In this document: positions 33,872 through 46,350 of the stretch, one piece after another
How positions within the stretch are numbered: the stretch's first letter is position 1
Layout: every line of letters starts with the position of its first letter
From: Pogostemon cablin
Taxonomy: Eukaryota; Streptophyta; Magnoliopsida; Lamiales; Lamiaceae
DNA: 64,000 bases
Assembly (NCBI GenBank): GCA_023678885.1
Contig: CM043002.1
Location: 762,022 to 826,021, forward strand
Reading direction: 5' to 3'
Translations under genes and position numbers: made by a program
Notes under the pieces: generated by a model
What the model saw: the letters and a program-made list of their open reading frames with translations, nothing else
Told to the model about the DNA's origin: nothing
Databases searched by the model: none

Positions 33872-35832
33872 TCAAGGGGTTGAACTCTCCTCGTCATCGG
33901 ATTTTTTTGCGCTGTCTTGTTTTTTCTCGACCATAACATGTCCGGTCATCAGATCAACTGGGCGCATGTCTCGTGGACCCCCTTTTCGCCCCATTGCCAT
34001 CATAGGTGGTGGGGGTAACAAACCTGCTTGGAAGAGAGTGCGCTGAACAGGATAGGAAGGCTGTGCACCCACAGAAAGCCAATACCTAGATAGATGATAA
34101 TTGGAGATTGAGCATTTTTATGAACATGTATATTGATATTAACACAATATATCTCTCCAAACACAGAAAGATACTACAAATAAATAAGCTTGATTATGCT
34201 AAGCTAATGATACTTGCCAATGAAATTGAGACCTTGAACCGAAATGAAGTGTAGTTGTTAGGATTTCCATGATTAGACGGTGTATGGAACTAATGATATA
34301 CCAGTGAGACCAAACTGAAGACAATACGAGGATTTGTCAAAGTTGATTAGAATTTTATAAGTTTCTTCAATACTGCAAAATAAGAGGACGACTACAAAAA
34401 TGTTCTTCATAGTTAGTACTAATTGCAGAAGGCATTTGGGAAATTATAGTCAAGTAGAATGGTGTAGACGGTTGTTATTAAGTTACATGAAGTTCGAGAA
34501 ACAAGCGCTCTTGGATCTTTAAGAAGAGAAGGTTTTAAGAGTTGGGGAAACTCCCCCAAACAGATGAAGAAAAATTTTCTGATCAATTCTTCCAAGAAGT
34601 TGAACTATCAAGGCCGATATGAAAGAAATCGCTGATCTCTTACTTGATCTCCAAACTTCACTAAATCCACTGAGTATAAATCCTTTGTGGGCAAAGGGAT
34701 ATGGTTGCAGATATTCAATACAAGACTAGTTAAATGAAAGATAGCTAACCGGAGGATTCCTGATATGGAGCGAAATGAGGGAGATGGAGAAGCACCTTCA
34801 AGGCCATTGATTGTGTATCGCAGAAGACGTCAAGATGGGGATGATCGGGCTTAGCACTTACTTTACTTAGTATTATTATCATTATTTCTTGTGTTCTTAT
34901 CTATTAATATGGGCCTAGTGTTGTGGGCTTAGGGTTACTTATTATTGCTTATATCAGTGTGCGTTGTGAACTTTGGAGGGTGTGGAATATTATTAATCTT
35001 GAGGAGCCGAATATTGGCAAACGATCTTTCGTTTGATTTCTGAGTGTTAACAATTCCAGAAACATATGCAGAGGGTGATGCTGTTGATCAAATGCAGGTT
35101 CCAACTACAAATGGGTCATGATCAAAGCTAAAAGACATAATGTATGGATTCAAAGGTTTAAGAGAAAAATATTACATCGGAGTCGAGAGGATGTAATAGA
35201 ATGCAACTGGGGTGTACCCAAGTGAGAAGATGATTGAGATTTGGTTACAAGTGACGGAAGAGTGAAAGTGTTGGAAGAGGGGAAGGAGAAGAGTTTGAAG
35301 AGGACAGAGAATGTGATGGACATTTAGAGGAGTTTGAACAAGCTTCATCAGATGAAATTTCCGTAGCAGGTAGTTATATCAGACAGTGTTTTATATGCAA
35401 AGCAGATGAAAGAGAGCAAGGTCTGGTGTGTAGTATTGTTATTAAACTGGTTTGCTAATTTTGCAATATTCAGAGATTAAACATAGAGGATGATTTGAGG
35501 ATTCACAGATTAAAACACTTACTTGACTCTATCGAAGTTAATACCAATTCTTTTACCGCCATCTTGACCTGTAAGATTTAACAAATTAAACTTTAATCAG
35601 ATTATGTGTGTATTGCCGGTAATCTTATCAAATATGGATCAAGAATCCAATTCAACTTTTGCATAACATTCTGTAATAAATACATTCAGTACTGTTTACC
35701 AGGTAGGGGGTTATAGTAGCCCAAGACTTCCAAATGTTTGCCATCTCTAGGGGATCGGCTGTCGGCCGCCATAACATGGTAAAATGGCTTGTTCCGGTAT
35801 CCCAATCTCGACAATCTCAGTCGAACCACCAT
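33872..35832 (-). CDS. RPS16: Ribosomal protein bS16, mitochondrial/plastid type
   Basis: A small-subunit protein of organellar ribosomes. Three coding exons on the minus strand: 35832-35700, 35568-35523, 34085-33872, with GT...AG borders. They total 393 nt, 130 aa. The product starts MVVRLRLSRLGYRNKPFYHV and continues through D-S-R-S-P-R-D-G-K and L-G-Y-Y-N-P, both characteristic of S16. A plant-type C-terminal extension (L-P-P-P-P-M, then acidic and Ser-rich) follows. Nuclear-encoded S16 proteins of plants serve mitochondria, plastids or both; no long transit peptide precedes the conserved start, as is known for this family. The second intron is long (34086-35522) and holds retroelement-like sequence. 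A distant 5' exon near 39 kb is possible. Confidence 0.94.
34290..35480. repeat. Unclassified retroelement-like DNA inside the RPS16 intron
   Basis: This part has a different base texture from the intron edges, short decayed reading stretches (for example 34759-34851) and an LTR-end-like passage near 34900-35051 (atctttcgtttgatttctga). No full motif or pair of LTRs was identified, so class is unresolved. Confidence 0.3.
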
Positions 35833-38800
35833 GTTCTTTCTGTCTATATCATCCAACAAAATCTAATTTCTATGAATAACCATTACATAATTTGTAAATC
35901 ATAAAATTTAACCCCAAAAAAGCTACAGAGAAACCAGAAATGAACATCTACTAACCCAAATTAAATTAATCAAAGGAAAAAAAAAAGGAAGTGTGGAGCA
36001 TAATATAATACTAGTTATGGATGCACCTTACTCCGTAAGGTGTTTACCCATGAGGTTATTGTGTAAATTACAATAGTAATACCTGGCGTTTTTGTTATTA
36101 GAGATAATAATGTATGCTTTCGTTATGATGTAAAATGGGATGATAAAAAAATATCGATAATAAAGCGATAATAAAATAAATGTATAATGTGCACCATATG
36201 AATAGCTAAAGATTAACTTTAAATTTAACCTTTTGCTTATGAGAACGAGAATGAACACAAGAACCAAATTTGAATAGAATCCTTCATTCAGTCCCCATTT
36301 AATCAAAGTATTCAACATCAGTCTAAATATAAAAGGCCATATGACTAAAATCAATATTATAACTGAGCAAACACACTTATCTACACTTAAACCCGATTGT
36401 TGAAGCTAAGAAGAATTCTATACTGATACAGTTAAGGCTAAAACCACAGCAGTTCTAGGTTAACCACCAAAAACTGCTATTATTACACGGCTGCATATAC
36501 CATTAATTATAAACAAATTACCAGAACAAACATATTAGGGTCCCCTATCCATACAAGACATATTCCCGTGCTAAACCAGCAAACCTGCACATTGCTGGTA
36601 GTAAGTTTCCCTTCTCGCACAAAAGAGATCGCAATTTATAAGGACCTTTCAAAGCCTAAATATGTGGATTTTACTACACTATACAGTACAAGACTGGGCA
36701 CAATAAAAGTGTAATCTAGTTGAAGCAAGCTGGCCAATAAATGAGTTACAATATTAATTGTTTAGCCCTCATGCTACCAAATCTGTAGATGTTCCTCATG
36801 TGTTCACACTTCACAGTGGCATGGAAAAATCATCTACATTCAAACAAAGCAGTACGCCAACAGAGTTTATGAAACACATCAGTTTCCCATCTGGGAATAT
36901 CTCTGCAGAAATTCTGTATGAGAACGCGAACATCAGGGTTCAGAATATTCATCAATACTAAATAGTGAATTATACATGATGACACTGCAAGGCCAGATAC
37001 AAATGTATCTTATTTTCACGTCATGTTAGTGTCCTAGTGCTGATATTCATAAACATAGCATAAAAGAGTGCTTTGTGTTGAAAATCATTTTACATATACA
37101 CTACTATTGTATTGATGTTAAAACCTGTAAAAAAAAATTACAAATTTGTAACAAGGGAAGGTTTAGGCAAGGGAACAACCAAATGGGAATGTGTCTAATG
37201 TATTTGTAAAATGCAGGAAAATCGGCCATCTTGCCTGTTAAAAGTGAATGAAATCAATATAAGCCTTTCAAGAACCACATAATTTGTGATCTTGTTGATT
37301 TAATAATTAAAAAAAAGCCAAAGAAATGGATATAAAAGCAAGCCATAACTTGGTGCTCGGTGCTCCTAGAATAATTGGCCAGGGTTAGTTGAGAATTAGG
37401 ATATTATAATTTTTTTTTTTCACTTTTCAATCTCCAAGAAGAACTCTAAATACATCAATTCTATTTCTAGTGATGTTAAGACATTAAAAGCAATTATATT
37501 ACACATAAATTAACTTAATGCAATTTAAATTGACAAATAAATGAAACATGCCCAACTTAATAGAGTTTATGAAGTAACTCAGTTTCCCATCTGCAGTAAT
37601 TTTGTTTGAAAACGAGAACATCAGGATTCAGAATGTTCATTGATACTAAATCTATAATGAGTTATGCATGATGACACTACAACGCCATTTGAATCATAAT
37701 AGAAGCTGAAATAGTTAAATAAGTGAAGAAGGTGAAACCTAATAAGTGAAGAAGGTTATTGACAAAGTTAGGGATGCAACCTAAATCACATTCCTTATTT
37801 CTTGACCACTTTTATCCCAACAATATCATGCCCATCACAGATAAATAAGTGAAACATAGAGCCGTGATACAAAATTCTTAAAAGTAATCAATTACTTCGA
37901 ATAAAGAGTTTGATAATTTAACTTAACAACAAGTTATGCATAGTTGCAATCAAGATATTTCAATATATAATAAATTTGCAACCTCATTTTAACCTCCACT
38001 TTTTCGTTTTGTAGAACATAGGCATGTTAACCACAAATGGGAATTGGGAAGAAATATCACATTGATGCATTTATACTACTTCACCCTGCTTCTCTATCAC
38101 ATGTACGTGCTTTTATTTTTATTTTAGTTTCAGTACACTGCAAAGAACGGGTTCTAACCTAACCTAAACCAACTACTGTGAACTATTCTTGTTAAGACTC
38201 AAATCTAAAGAGAAATTTATGCCACTATTTGAAATTCGTAAGCTAGCAAGCACGAGAATGTCTGATATGGAAATGGATTTGTATCAGCTCATCGGACATG
38301 TTGGGCTAATACAAAGAAAAGTTTGGGGCAAGAAATCTCATAGCCAAACAGTACATAACACTTTAAGAGTCCGATCAAAACAAAACACGAAATAACAAAC
38401 CAATGGTTTACATATAAGCATCCTGTAGTTAATTAATCATCATTCTGAAAACTACAAAAATTCATCAGATCAAGCAAACTCAACCCGTGGAAGCATTATA
38501 TACAATTATAATGCAACTATGTACCATCAAGTTCATGCATGTAACTGTAAGCACAGTGTTTCACTACAATTAGCAAATGTAATATAAAGTGAATAGAATC
38601 AATTCACTGCACACACACGACTCATACCCTCAGTGAGAGAAAATACAGAGCAAACGTTGAAGAATCATAAGTAATAGGGATGGATTAAGACAAGAAACAA
38701 CGAGAGAGAGATGGTTGAATTTGTCCTAGCAATTTATCAAACATGTAGCGGGCAATAACTTTGAAAGCATTAAGGTTGCAGTTTCCAATTTCAATAACAC

Positions 38801-38957
38801 CAAAACATGCAAAAAGAACAACATGTAATGACAGTTGAGCACAAAAATCAATCTATACAAATAGGCGCGCTTTGATTGAGGAAGAGTGTACAAATGTAGT
38901 CTCTTGTAAGGGAGATGAGGTGGCGCAAAGAGTGAAGAAAGAGCTGGAATGATAGAC
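35833..38957. other. Gene-free interval, possibly 5' leader intron of RPS16
   Basis: No protein gene. If the donor at 38958 belongs to RPS16 this is its leader intron, ending near tatagacag about 8 nt before the ATG. It contains a pair of roughly 130 bp direct repeats (about 36861-37000 and 37560-37690, sharing cagtttcccatctg and catgatgacact). There is also a small hairpin, accttactccgtaaggt, near 36025-36041. Confidence 0.4.
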
Positions 38958-39200
38958 TTACACAGCGAAATTTGACGGCGCATCCGACTGAAAGTGGAAG
39001 TGAAAGAAGGGGGGAAGAGGGCTCAAGATAGACAACGACGATGCTTTGTCCAAAGGCGTATCCGACTGGACGTTGATTTTGAAGTGAGATGCAATTGGGA
39101 AAGGAGACAAAATATAAGAGGGCTTGGGCCAATTTGTGTATGTTGGGCTTGGCCCAATCTCTAAGGCAACTCTAAGCTGATGGGCCTCTAACAACATTAG
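38958..39200 (-). promoter_or_regulatory. Candidate promoter and first non-coding exon of RPS16
   Basis: At 39115-39190 there are five TGGGCC/TGGGCT or reverse motifs (site II elements), which cluster in promoters of plant ribosomal and mitochondrial protein genes. Downstream on the minus strand comes a CT-rich leader ending CGCTGT|GTAAGT, a strong splice donor near 38958. No other gene lies downstream on this strand before RPS16. The link is inferred from sequence only. Confidence 0.5.
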
Positions 39201-40463
39201 CTTCCCCTCTCATTCACAATTTGCATTTATATCCTAATACTTTGTCTAGCATTTAATTTTTTGATTCTAACCTTTTCTGTTATGATTTACCACTACTCCT
39301 TCACTCATATATCCAATTCATCCCACTTGTGTTCTTGCAATATTCTGAGATAGAAGAAGAATATTCCAAAACTAGAGAGATATTAGATTAGCACCATTCA
39401 TTTCTCTTATATATATTCAACATCTTTGAATACTATTCTGTGGGAGTTTATTGTGAAATCACAGATGAGACTCAGAGACCATGCAATCAAATACTAACTT
39501 CTTCTTCTTTTCTTTTCTTTTTAAATTAAAAAAATTGACATGCAGTTAGTTCCATTTTGTTTGGTATACATGATTATGGAATTTGCTGATGGTGCTATAA
39601 TTTCCAACTTAATTATTGGAACATGTGTTTTGAACATTTTGACATGGACGTTTGTGTTTGACAAATAGTTTCCACTTTCAGCAACCTTATCTCCTTTTTT
39701 TTTTTTTTCAGGTTGGTGGGTGGGTTAGATTGACATGGTACTAGTTTAGATCAAAGTTAAAGGGGTGATTTTTAATGTGTATCACCTATTCCATGATGTA
39801 ATTTCTCTTCGTTTTCTATAAATTAAAATACTCGTTTACATATATATACATGTCATTAATTTAATCATTGAGTGTAACATTACAAATACTTAATGACTAG
39901 TCTGTAGAATAGGTGATGAAAAAGTAAATGAAATATGGAGTATATGTTATTTCATTTGGGTGATTTTATGGTGAATTTTAAATTAAAACACATTTTATCT
40001 ATATTTGATTTGATATCCTTCTATATAGTGTTTAATTTCCCAATAGAGTTTTTGCGGTTCTGATTCGCACTGTTTGATGATGACAAGTGAGAAGGGGAGA
40101 GAAATTATACTATAAAAAGAAAATTTTAAATTCTAGAGGACTTGAATTTCTTTTTATTTTTACGTGTCAATTATATAACATATGACAAAAGATAATGTAC
40201 AAAACAATACAGAAGATCCTATATGGAGTCTTCACATACAAAATTTAGGAAATGCCTTTTTAATAAATTTTATTGACTTATGAAGTATTATGATATTTTT
40301 AGGTAACGGATAGATGATGAAGAATATTATATGTGTTAGATGAGGATGATAATTTGAAAAATGTTACATATTAGATTAATTGCTTAATTTTTTTTAAGGG
40401 TTTAGAGTGTAATGGAACAAATAAATGAGAAAAAATGTAAAGAGTGCATTGAATGGATGAATT
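39201..40463. other. Gene-free AT-rich stretch
   Basis: No ORF, RNA gene or bounded repeat seen between the candidate RPS16 promoter and the LINE target duplication. Confidence 0.5.
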
Positions 40464-40480
40464 AATTAGTAGGTTAACGT

Positions 40481-41580
40481 TGATGGGAAAGAATTCAGGG
40501 TCAGAATAGTAGAGGAAGCTATCCAGACATAGAAAAATGGAGATGACGATACGACATTAGATTGGTTTGAATCGACAGTCCTAGGGGAGGATGCAATGGA
40601 ACAATTGGAAAAGTCAGTAATGGTAGACATCGTGGTGGGGGACACGGCGGAGGAGAAAATTCCAGATGAAACAGACACGACGGCGGAAGGGCGGAACCCT
40701 AGAGCAAATACCGAGGACAACATTAATCATTATGAGGCTGTTGAGATGCCTCAAAACGTTGGGAAAAGGAGGAATTCAAACACGGACTCTGACACACACC
40801 ATCAGGCGCCGCCAATTCTGAGGGAACAGGGTCGATTTGTTTCCGACCCGAAATTTCCACCAGGCCGGGAAGAATACATTATGGCATGTGGGCTGATTAA
40901 TAGGCCCAAGTTGGAGAAACCCCATTTGGAGAAAGATCAGTCTCCTTTAAACCAAAATAAATCAAGTCCAGACATATAAGAAAATCTCTTAACGTGTGGA
41001 GGCCCAGATAATGAAGAAGCCCAACAAAGGGAGAGATCACTTGATAAATCTGGATCATCCGACCAAGTAAACCAAAAAAAATCAAAAGACCCAACACAGG
41101 CTGAAAGATTAATAGTAGATGGAAGCAAGTACCAGGGGTCCTCTAGTATAGAAATCAGAGAAGAGGAAGGGAAATGCGATAGACTCAGCAACAAAGGAAA
41201 AACCGAGCAACATGAAGAAATCTATTCGAGTCAACTAGAGAAGAAGGTTAGCAACAAGTTTGGTAATTACAAGAATACAAAACAAAACAAGATTAAATTA
41301 TCAAAGAAAAATGAGACAAAACAAGCGAAGTTGAGACTCAAGGAATTTCTGGCAGATTTTCCATCACCCAGAGAATTAATAGAGAATGCAGTTGGAACAA
41401 CAAAGAAAGAAAGAACAAATGGGCACCACGGCAAGAATTCGACAAGAAAAACTGCTGAAGAAATTTGGAAATTGGAAAAAGAATGGGTATAATTTCGACG
41501 GAAGATGAGGAAAGAGTGGTGACAGAAATTGAAAGGAGGCTAGAAGAGGAAATTTAGAGGCTCAAAACTCTTACCAGGAG
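40481..41580 (+). pseudogene. LINE ORF1 C-terminal remnant
   Basis: The first codons (V-R-I-V-E-E-A after G-K-E-F) look like the end of the DUF4283 domain of plant L1 ORF1 proteins. A long polar Asp/Glu/Lys-rich tail follows, 40596-40979 being the longest open piece. Stops at 40977-40979 and elsewhere break it. Confidence 0.6.
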
Positions 41581-41597
41581 ATCTCAGGTACGTAATA

Positions 41598-44500
41598 ATG
41601 AGAATTGTTAGCTATAATATTCGTGGTATTGGGTCAAGGGGTAAAGTGGCGGATGTGAGAAAGATTATTAATACTCAGAAAGCAGACATGTGCCTCATAC
41701 AAGAAACCAAAAAAGAGAAAGCAGATGAGTTTATACGATTCGCAGTATGGGGAAACAGAAATTGTCAATGGGCTTTAAGGGAATTAGATGGTAGATCCGG
41801 AGGTATAATTTCAATCTGGAACTAAGGATTATTCCAATTAAGAAGCGAGTGGAACATGAGTGGGGCAGTTATTGTGAATGGCTACTAGGGAACACAGAAG
41901 ACTGAGGTATGCATTATTAATGTTTATGGTCCTAGTGAAATACCTGAAAAGGCAGAACTGTGGGATAGATTAAAGATAGTTGTATCTCAGAATCCAGAGA
42001 TATGTATTTGCATTATGGGTGATCTCAACGTGATAATGCACCGGTCAGAAAGAAGAGGCAGTAGCAGATCGTTTGATAGGAGGGAAATTGATGACTTTGA
42101 AGAGTTTATCAGAGAGGTAGACCTTATTGATTTACCACTTCATGGGAGAGAGTTCAGTTGTTATAAGTCGGATACAAGTTGTAAAAGCCGAATCGATAGG
42201 GCTCTGGTTAACCACAGATGGTTGAATGTTTGGCCAGAAACAAGATCAGTAGGCCTCAAGAGATCGGTATCGGACCATACACCATAGTTGCTATAAAATT
42301 CAGTGAAAGATTGGGGGCCGAAACCTTTTAAGACAATCAATGCATGGTTCTCAGATCTAGGATTCAAGAAGTGGTTTGAAGGACAGTGGAATAATTATGA
42401 CATACAAGGCTAGGGTGGATATATCCTAAAAGAGAAACTCAAGAAACTCAAAGGTGATCTAAAAAGATGGAATGAGGAATGCTTTGGGCGTATTGATAAT
42501 ATCATTGAAGATCGAACAAACAGGATAGCATATCTTGACAGATTAGATGAATCAAGGGGCCTAGAGGAGGAGGAATACTTAGAAAGGAACAAGATGAGAG
42601 CACTACTCATTAGAGACTTGAGAAACAAATCAAGTCTACTAAGCCAGAAAGCTAAATACAAATGGTTAAAAGCAGGTGATGCGAACTCAGCTTACTTCCA
42701 CAAGATTATTAATGGGAAAAGGAAAGCAAATGAGATTATGGGCTTGTCTATAGAAGGAAATTGGTTAGAAGAAGTCAGAGAAGTAAAAGAAGGTGCAAGA
42801 AAGTATTTTGAAAAGCACTTCAAAGATTAAAAAAGGGTCAGACCAATAATCACAGATACATTATTCAGCAAGAAGATTACGGAGCAAGAGAACAACATAT
42901 TGGTTGCTCCTTTTACTGAAGAGGAAGTGTTTGAGGCACTCAAAGTATGTGGGGCTACGAAAAGTCCAGGGCTAGATTCTTTGAGGAGTTCCACATGTAT
43001 GGAAAGATCACAAAAGGACTAAACCAAACATTCATCACGCTGATTCCCAAAAAGAGACAGCAGATGGTATTAAAGATTACAGACCAATCTCTCTCATTGG
43101 AGGAGTATATAAGCTGCTTTCCAAGGTTCTAGCCAAGAGACTAAGCAGGGTACTTGAATCCATAATCTCCCCGGAACAATCGACATTTGTAGGTAAGAGA
43201 CAAATGGTAGAAAATGTTGTGGCTCTCAACCTTGTCATTGAGGATTTGAAAATGAGAGGCTCGAGGGGCTTAATATACAAAATTGATTTTGAAAAGGCAT
43301 ACAATTCAGTAGATTGGGGGTTTCTAGAGGACATGATGAGGAAATTCAGGTTCCACAACAAATTGATTGTATGGGTAATGGAGTGTATTTCTGCAGCGAG
43401 AGCCTCAATACTTATCAACGGGAGCCCCACCTCAGATTTTGGCTTAGAAAGAGGATTGAGACAGGGCGATCATTGTCTCCTTTCTTATTCCTCATTGCAG
43501 CTCAAGGAATCAGTCTTCTCATGGAAAATGCAGTAAACAAGAGACTATTCTGCACTGCATTGATTGGTAATAAAAAATGTGCAGTCTCACACCTACAGTA
43601 TGCTGATGATACTATATTTATTGGTGAAGATGGTTTAGCCAACATAATCTTTTTGAAGAAATTCATGGTATTAGTGGAAATATTTTCCAGACTGAAAGTC
43701 AATTTGAACAAATGCAGCATCGTGTGAATCAATTCCGGTGAAGCTTCCCTCTTTGATTATGCACATATTTTGAAGTGCTAGGTAAAAAAAACTTCTATTT
43801 ATGTACTTGGGTATCAACGTGCACTGTTCACATCGAAAAACTGAAGATTGGAAATATCTTCTTGAAAAGGTGAAAGGTAGGATAAGAAGATGGAAGGGGT
43901 CCAAAATTTCCATTGGAGGTTGCTTGGTGTTGGTAAAATCAATCCATAATGCCCTGCCTATTTATCTCTTCTCTGTCTACCGAGCTCCTTCGATTGTGTT
44001 AAAAGTTCTTACTAGCATGCAAATTTCTTTCTTTTGGGGGGTGGTGAGCGAGAGAGACCCATTCCGTGGATCAAATGGGAAACTATATGCCATCTTAAAA
44101 AATTTGGGGGTCTTGGGGTTAAAGACTTGGGTTGTTTTAATGTTGCGTTGGTTACTAAATGGTTCTGGAGGGCTTTATTAGAGAAAGAAAGTCTTTGGGT
44201 CAAGATTATTAAGTCTAGATGGGGAGAGAGTTTGGGTCTAAAATGTCTTCAAAGGGAGGGTGTCCGTGTCACAAAAATCAGGGGTTGGTGGAGTACAGTA
44301 CTTAATAGTTTAGCAGACGAGAGTGGTGGGTGGTTCGAAGAAGGTTTGGGTAGAAAAGTAGAAAATGGTGAGTCTACACTTTTTTGGGGAAATAACGGTG
44401 GAGAGGGAGGTATGTTGAAAGATAAATATGCTAGATTGTATAACATTAGTTTGGATAAAATAAAAGTGATTGCTGAATTGGGGACTTGGGTAGAAGGAAA

Positions 44501-44960
44501 ATGGGAATGGGAATGGGAATTTAGGTGGAGGAGGCGTTTGAGGGGTCTTGAGTTTGACATATTTTCTGATTTTATGCAGTCTGTTAACAGGTTCACACCA
44601 GTTCACAATCAATGTGATAGATGGGAATGGAAACTAAACACAAAAGATGGAAACAAAGTGAGAGATATATATTTTATGTTGATGAACATGAAAGCTACAC
44701 CGATGATAGAAGATATGGAGCAAGAGGTACTTAAACTCACATGGTACAAAGCTATTTCAAGTAAGGTGCAAATCCACATTTGGAGATTGCTCATGGACAG
44801 AATCCTGACAAAGGTTAATTTGCTATGAAGAGTATGTTAGCAAGAAGGATCAGAAATGACTTGTAATAATTGCAATATTGGAATGAAGAATGTGCAACAT
44901 CTATTCATTGAATGCCCCAAAGCACAAGAAATCTGGGCAAATATTCTAGTGTGGATAGGC
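41598..44960 (+). pseudogene. LINE ORF2: endonuclease and reverse transcriptase
   Basis: Endonuclease: M-R-I-V-S-Y-N-I-R-G-I-G at 41598, I-Q-E-T near 41697, G-D-L-N near 42017, and S-D-H-T-P near 42274. Reverse transcriptase: F-E-K-A-Y near 43288, Q-Y-A-D-D-T near 43597. The zf-RVT tail is at about 44750-44960 (C-x2-C ... H-x4-E-C-P). At least six stops or frameshifts (for example 41825, 42287, 42830, near 43470 and 44828) make it dead. Confidence 0.88.
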
Positions 44961-45359
44961 TTTTATGGACCGCTACCTCGTGAGTTGAATAGGAACATGA
45001 TGATATTCACTAATCTCCGAACAACAACAAAGTAAAAAAGATGTTGATGATGATTTGGTCATGCACAATTTGGACAATATAAAAAAACAGAAACATGTAG
45101 ATCTTTCAGAATGTTGAGCCGAATACTCTAGACACAATCGAAGAAGTAAAAATCCGATCTTGGAATTGGTTATGCTAGAGAATAATAGTATCTAATATGT
45201 AAGCTTCTCAAGATGGATGATAGAGGGTATTTCTATTACATGTTAGAATTGTGATTTGTCAAGATTTTTATTTTCAATTTTGTACAAGGTAAATCTCTTA
45301 CCTTTATATTTATTTTAATAAAATGATTTTACCTGATAAAAAAATTAGTAGGTTAACGT

Positions 45360-45617
45360 CTTGCGTAGCACATAGAGCTAATTTCGTATATCCAAAATCA
45401 ATTTTATATCTTTTAGTATGGAATGTTATATCCTTATTATAAGAACTTATATTTTAGATTTTTCTAATAAAAAAATATTATTATTTTAGTCAAACTTTAA
45501 TAAACTTTATATTTTAATGATTTGTTTTGATAGAAAATAAGACTTTTATTAGTTAAAGTGTTTATGCTTTAAAAAAATATTATATCATTGAACATCTAGT
45601 GTATGTAATTTTTTTAA

Positions 45618-45699
<82 letters not shown>

Positions 45700-46089
45700 T
45701 ATCGTAGTTATCATTTTACTTTTCATAGTATTTTTTATAATATAATACTCATTCGTCCTATTGAAACGTACGTGCTTCCTTTGTAACGTTTTAATGGGAT
45801 GGAGGGGTATTCTTCTTTTACTTCTCTAACATTCTACTTTATTGCAGCAAAACAAATTAAATCTATTTTACAAATGAAATAGAATTTTTACTCTTTACGG
45901 CCTTGATCAAAACTCAAATTAATTGTTGAAATAAAATGTACTATTCATAGTCTTTAACTACACTTTACAAGAGTGCGATTTTATGATCGATTATAAGTAA
46001 ATAAAATTTTCTTTAAATTAATTCAAACTTACCCCACAAGTAAAATAGAAATTTCAAAACAAGTAAAATAGAAATTTCAAAACAAGCTA
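45360..46089. other. Gene-free AT-rich stretch with (TA)n and a mini-MITE
   Basis: (TA)n tract at 45620-45698. At 45748-45807 a 60 bp piece has Stowaway-like ends (ctcattcgtcctattgaaac and aatgggatggagggg) between TA dinucleotides, apparently a MITE with a large internal deletion. No gene. Confidence 0.5.
45620..45698. repeat. (TA)n microsatellite
   Basis: About 78 bp of AT dinucleotides. Confidence 0.95.
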
Positions 46090-46350
46090 CTCCCTCCGTC
46101 CTATAAAAGTTGGTATAATTTTTTTTGGGCACGGAGATTAAAGAGTATAATAATTTAATGTAAAATGGAGTAAAGTGAAGTGAGAGAAATAATATTTAAT
46201 GTGTAGTGGGTAATTGTATTAGAGATGATATGTGAGCCCATGAGAATAGATTAATTATTTTTTGTGTGGGTTCATATATTAAAAAGGAAATGTGTCAATT
46301 TTAATGGGACAAATCAAAAAAAAAATATTAATTTTTATGTGACGGAGGAG
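46090..46350. mobile_element. Stowaway-like MITE
   Basis: 261 bp with ends ctccctccgtcctataaaag and atgtgacggaggag between TA duplications (46088-46089, 46351-46352). Internal gggcacggagattaaagagt matches its relatives in this window. Confidence 0.88.

Larger units (their letters stand above)
40481..45342 (+). mobile_element. 5'-truncated L1-type LINE
   Basis: Flanked by a perfect 17 bp duplication aattagtaggttaacgt (40464-40480 and 45343-45359), with a short A-rich tail (ataaaaaaa) at the right end. It holds an ORF1 remnant, then ORF2 with endonuclease, reverse transcriptase and the CCHC-like zf-RVT tail. The start lies inside ORF1, so it is truncated as LINEs usually are. Confidence 0.93.

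Noticed and set aside
42161..44612. Minus-strand ORFs across the LINE
   Set aside because: They are shadows of LINE ORF2, which reads on the plus strand with recognisable endonuclease and RT motifs.
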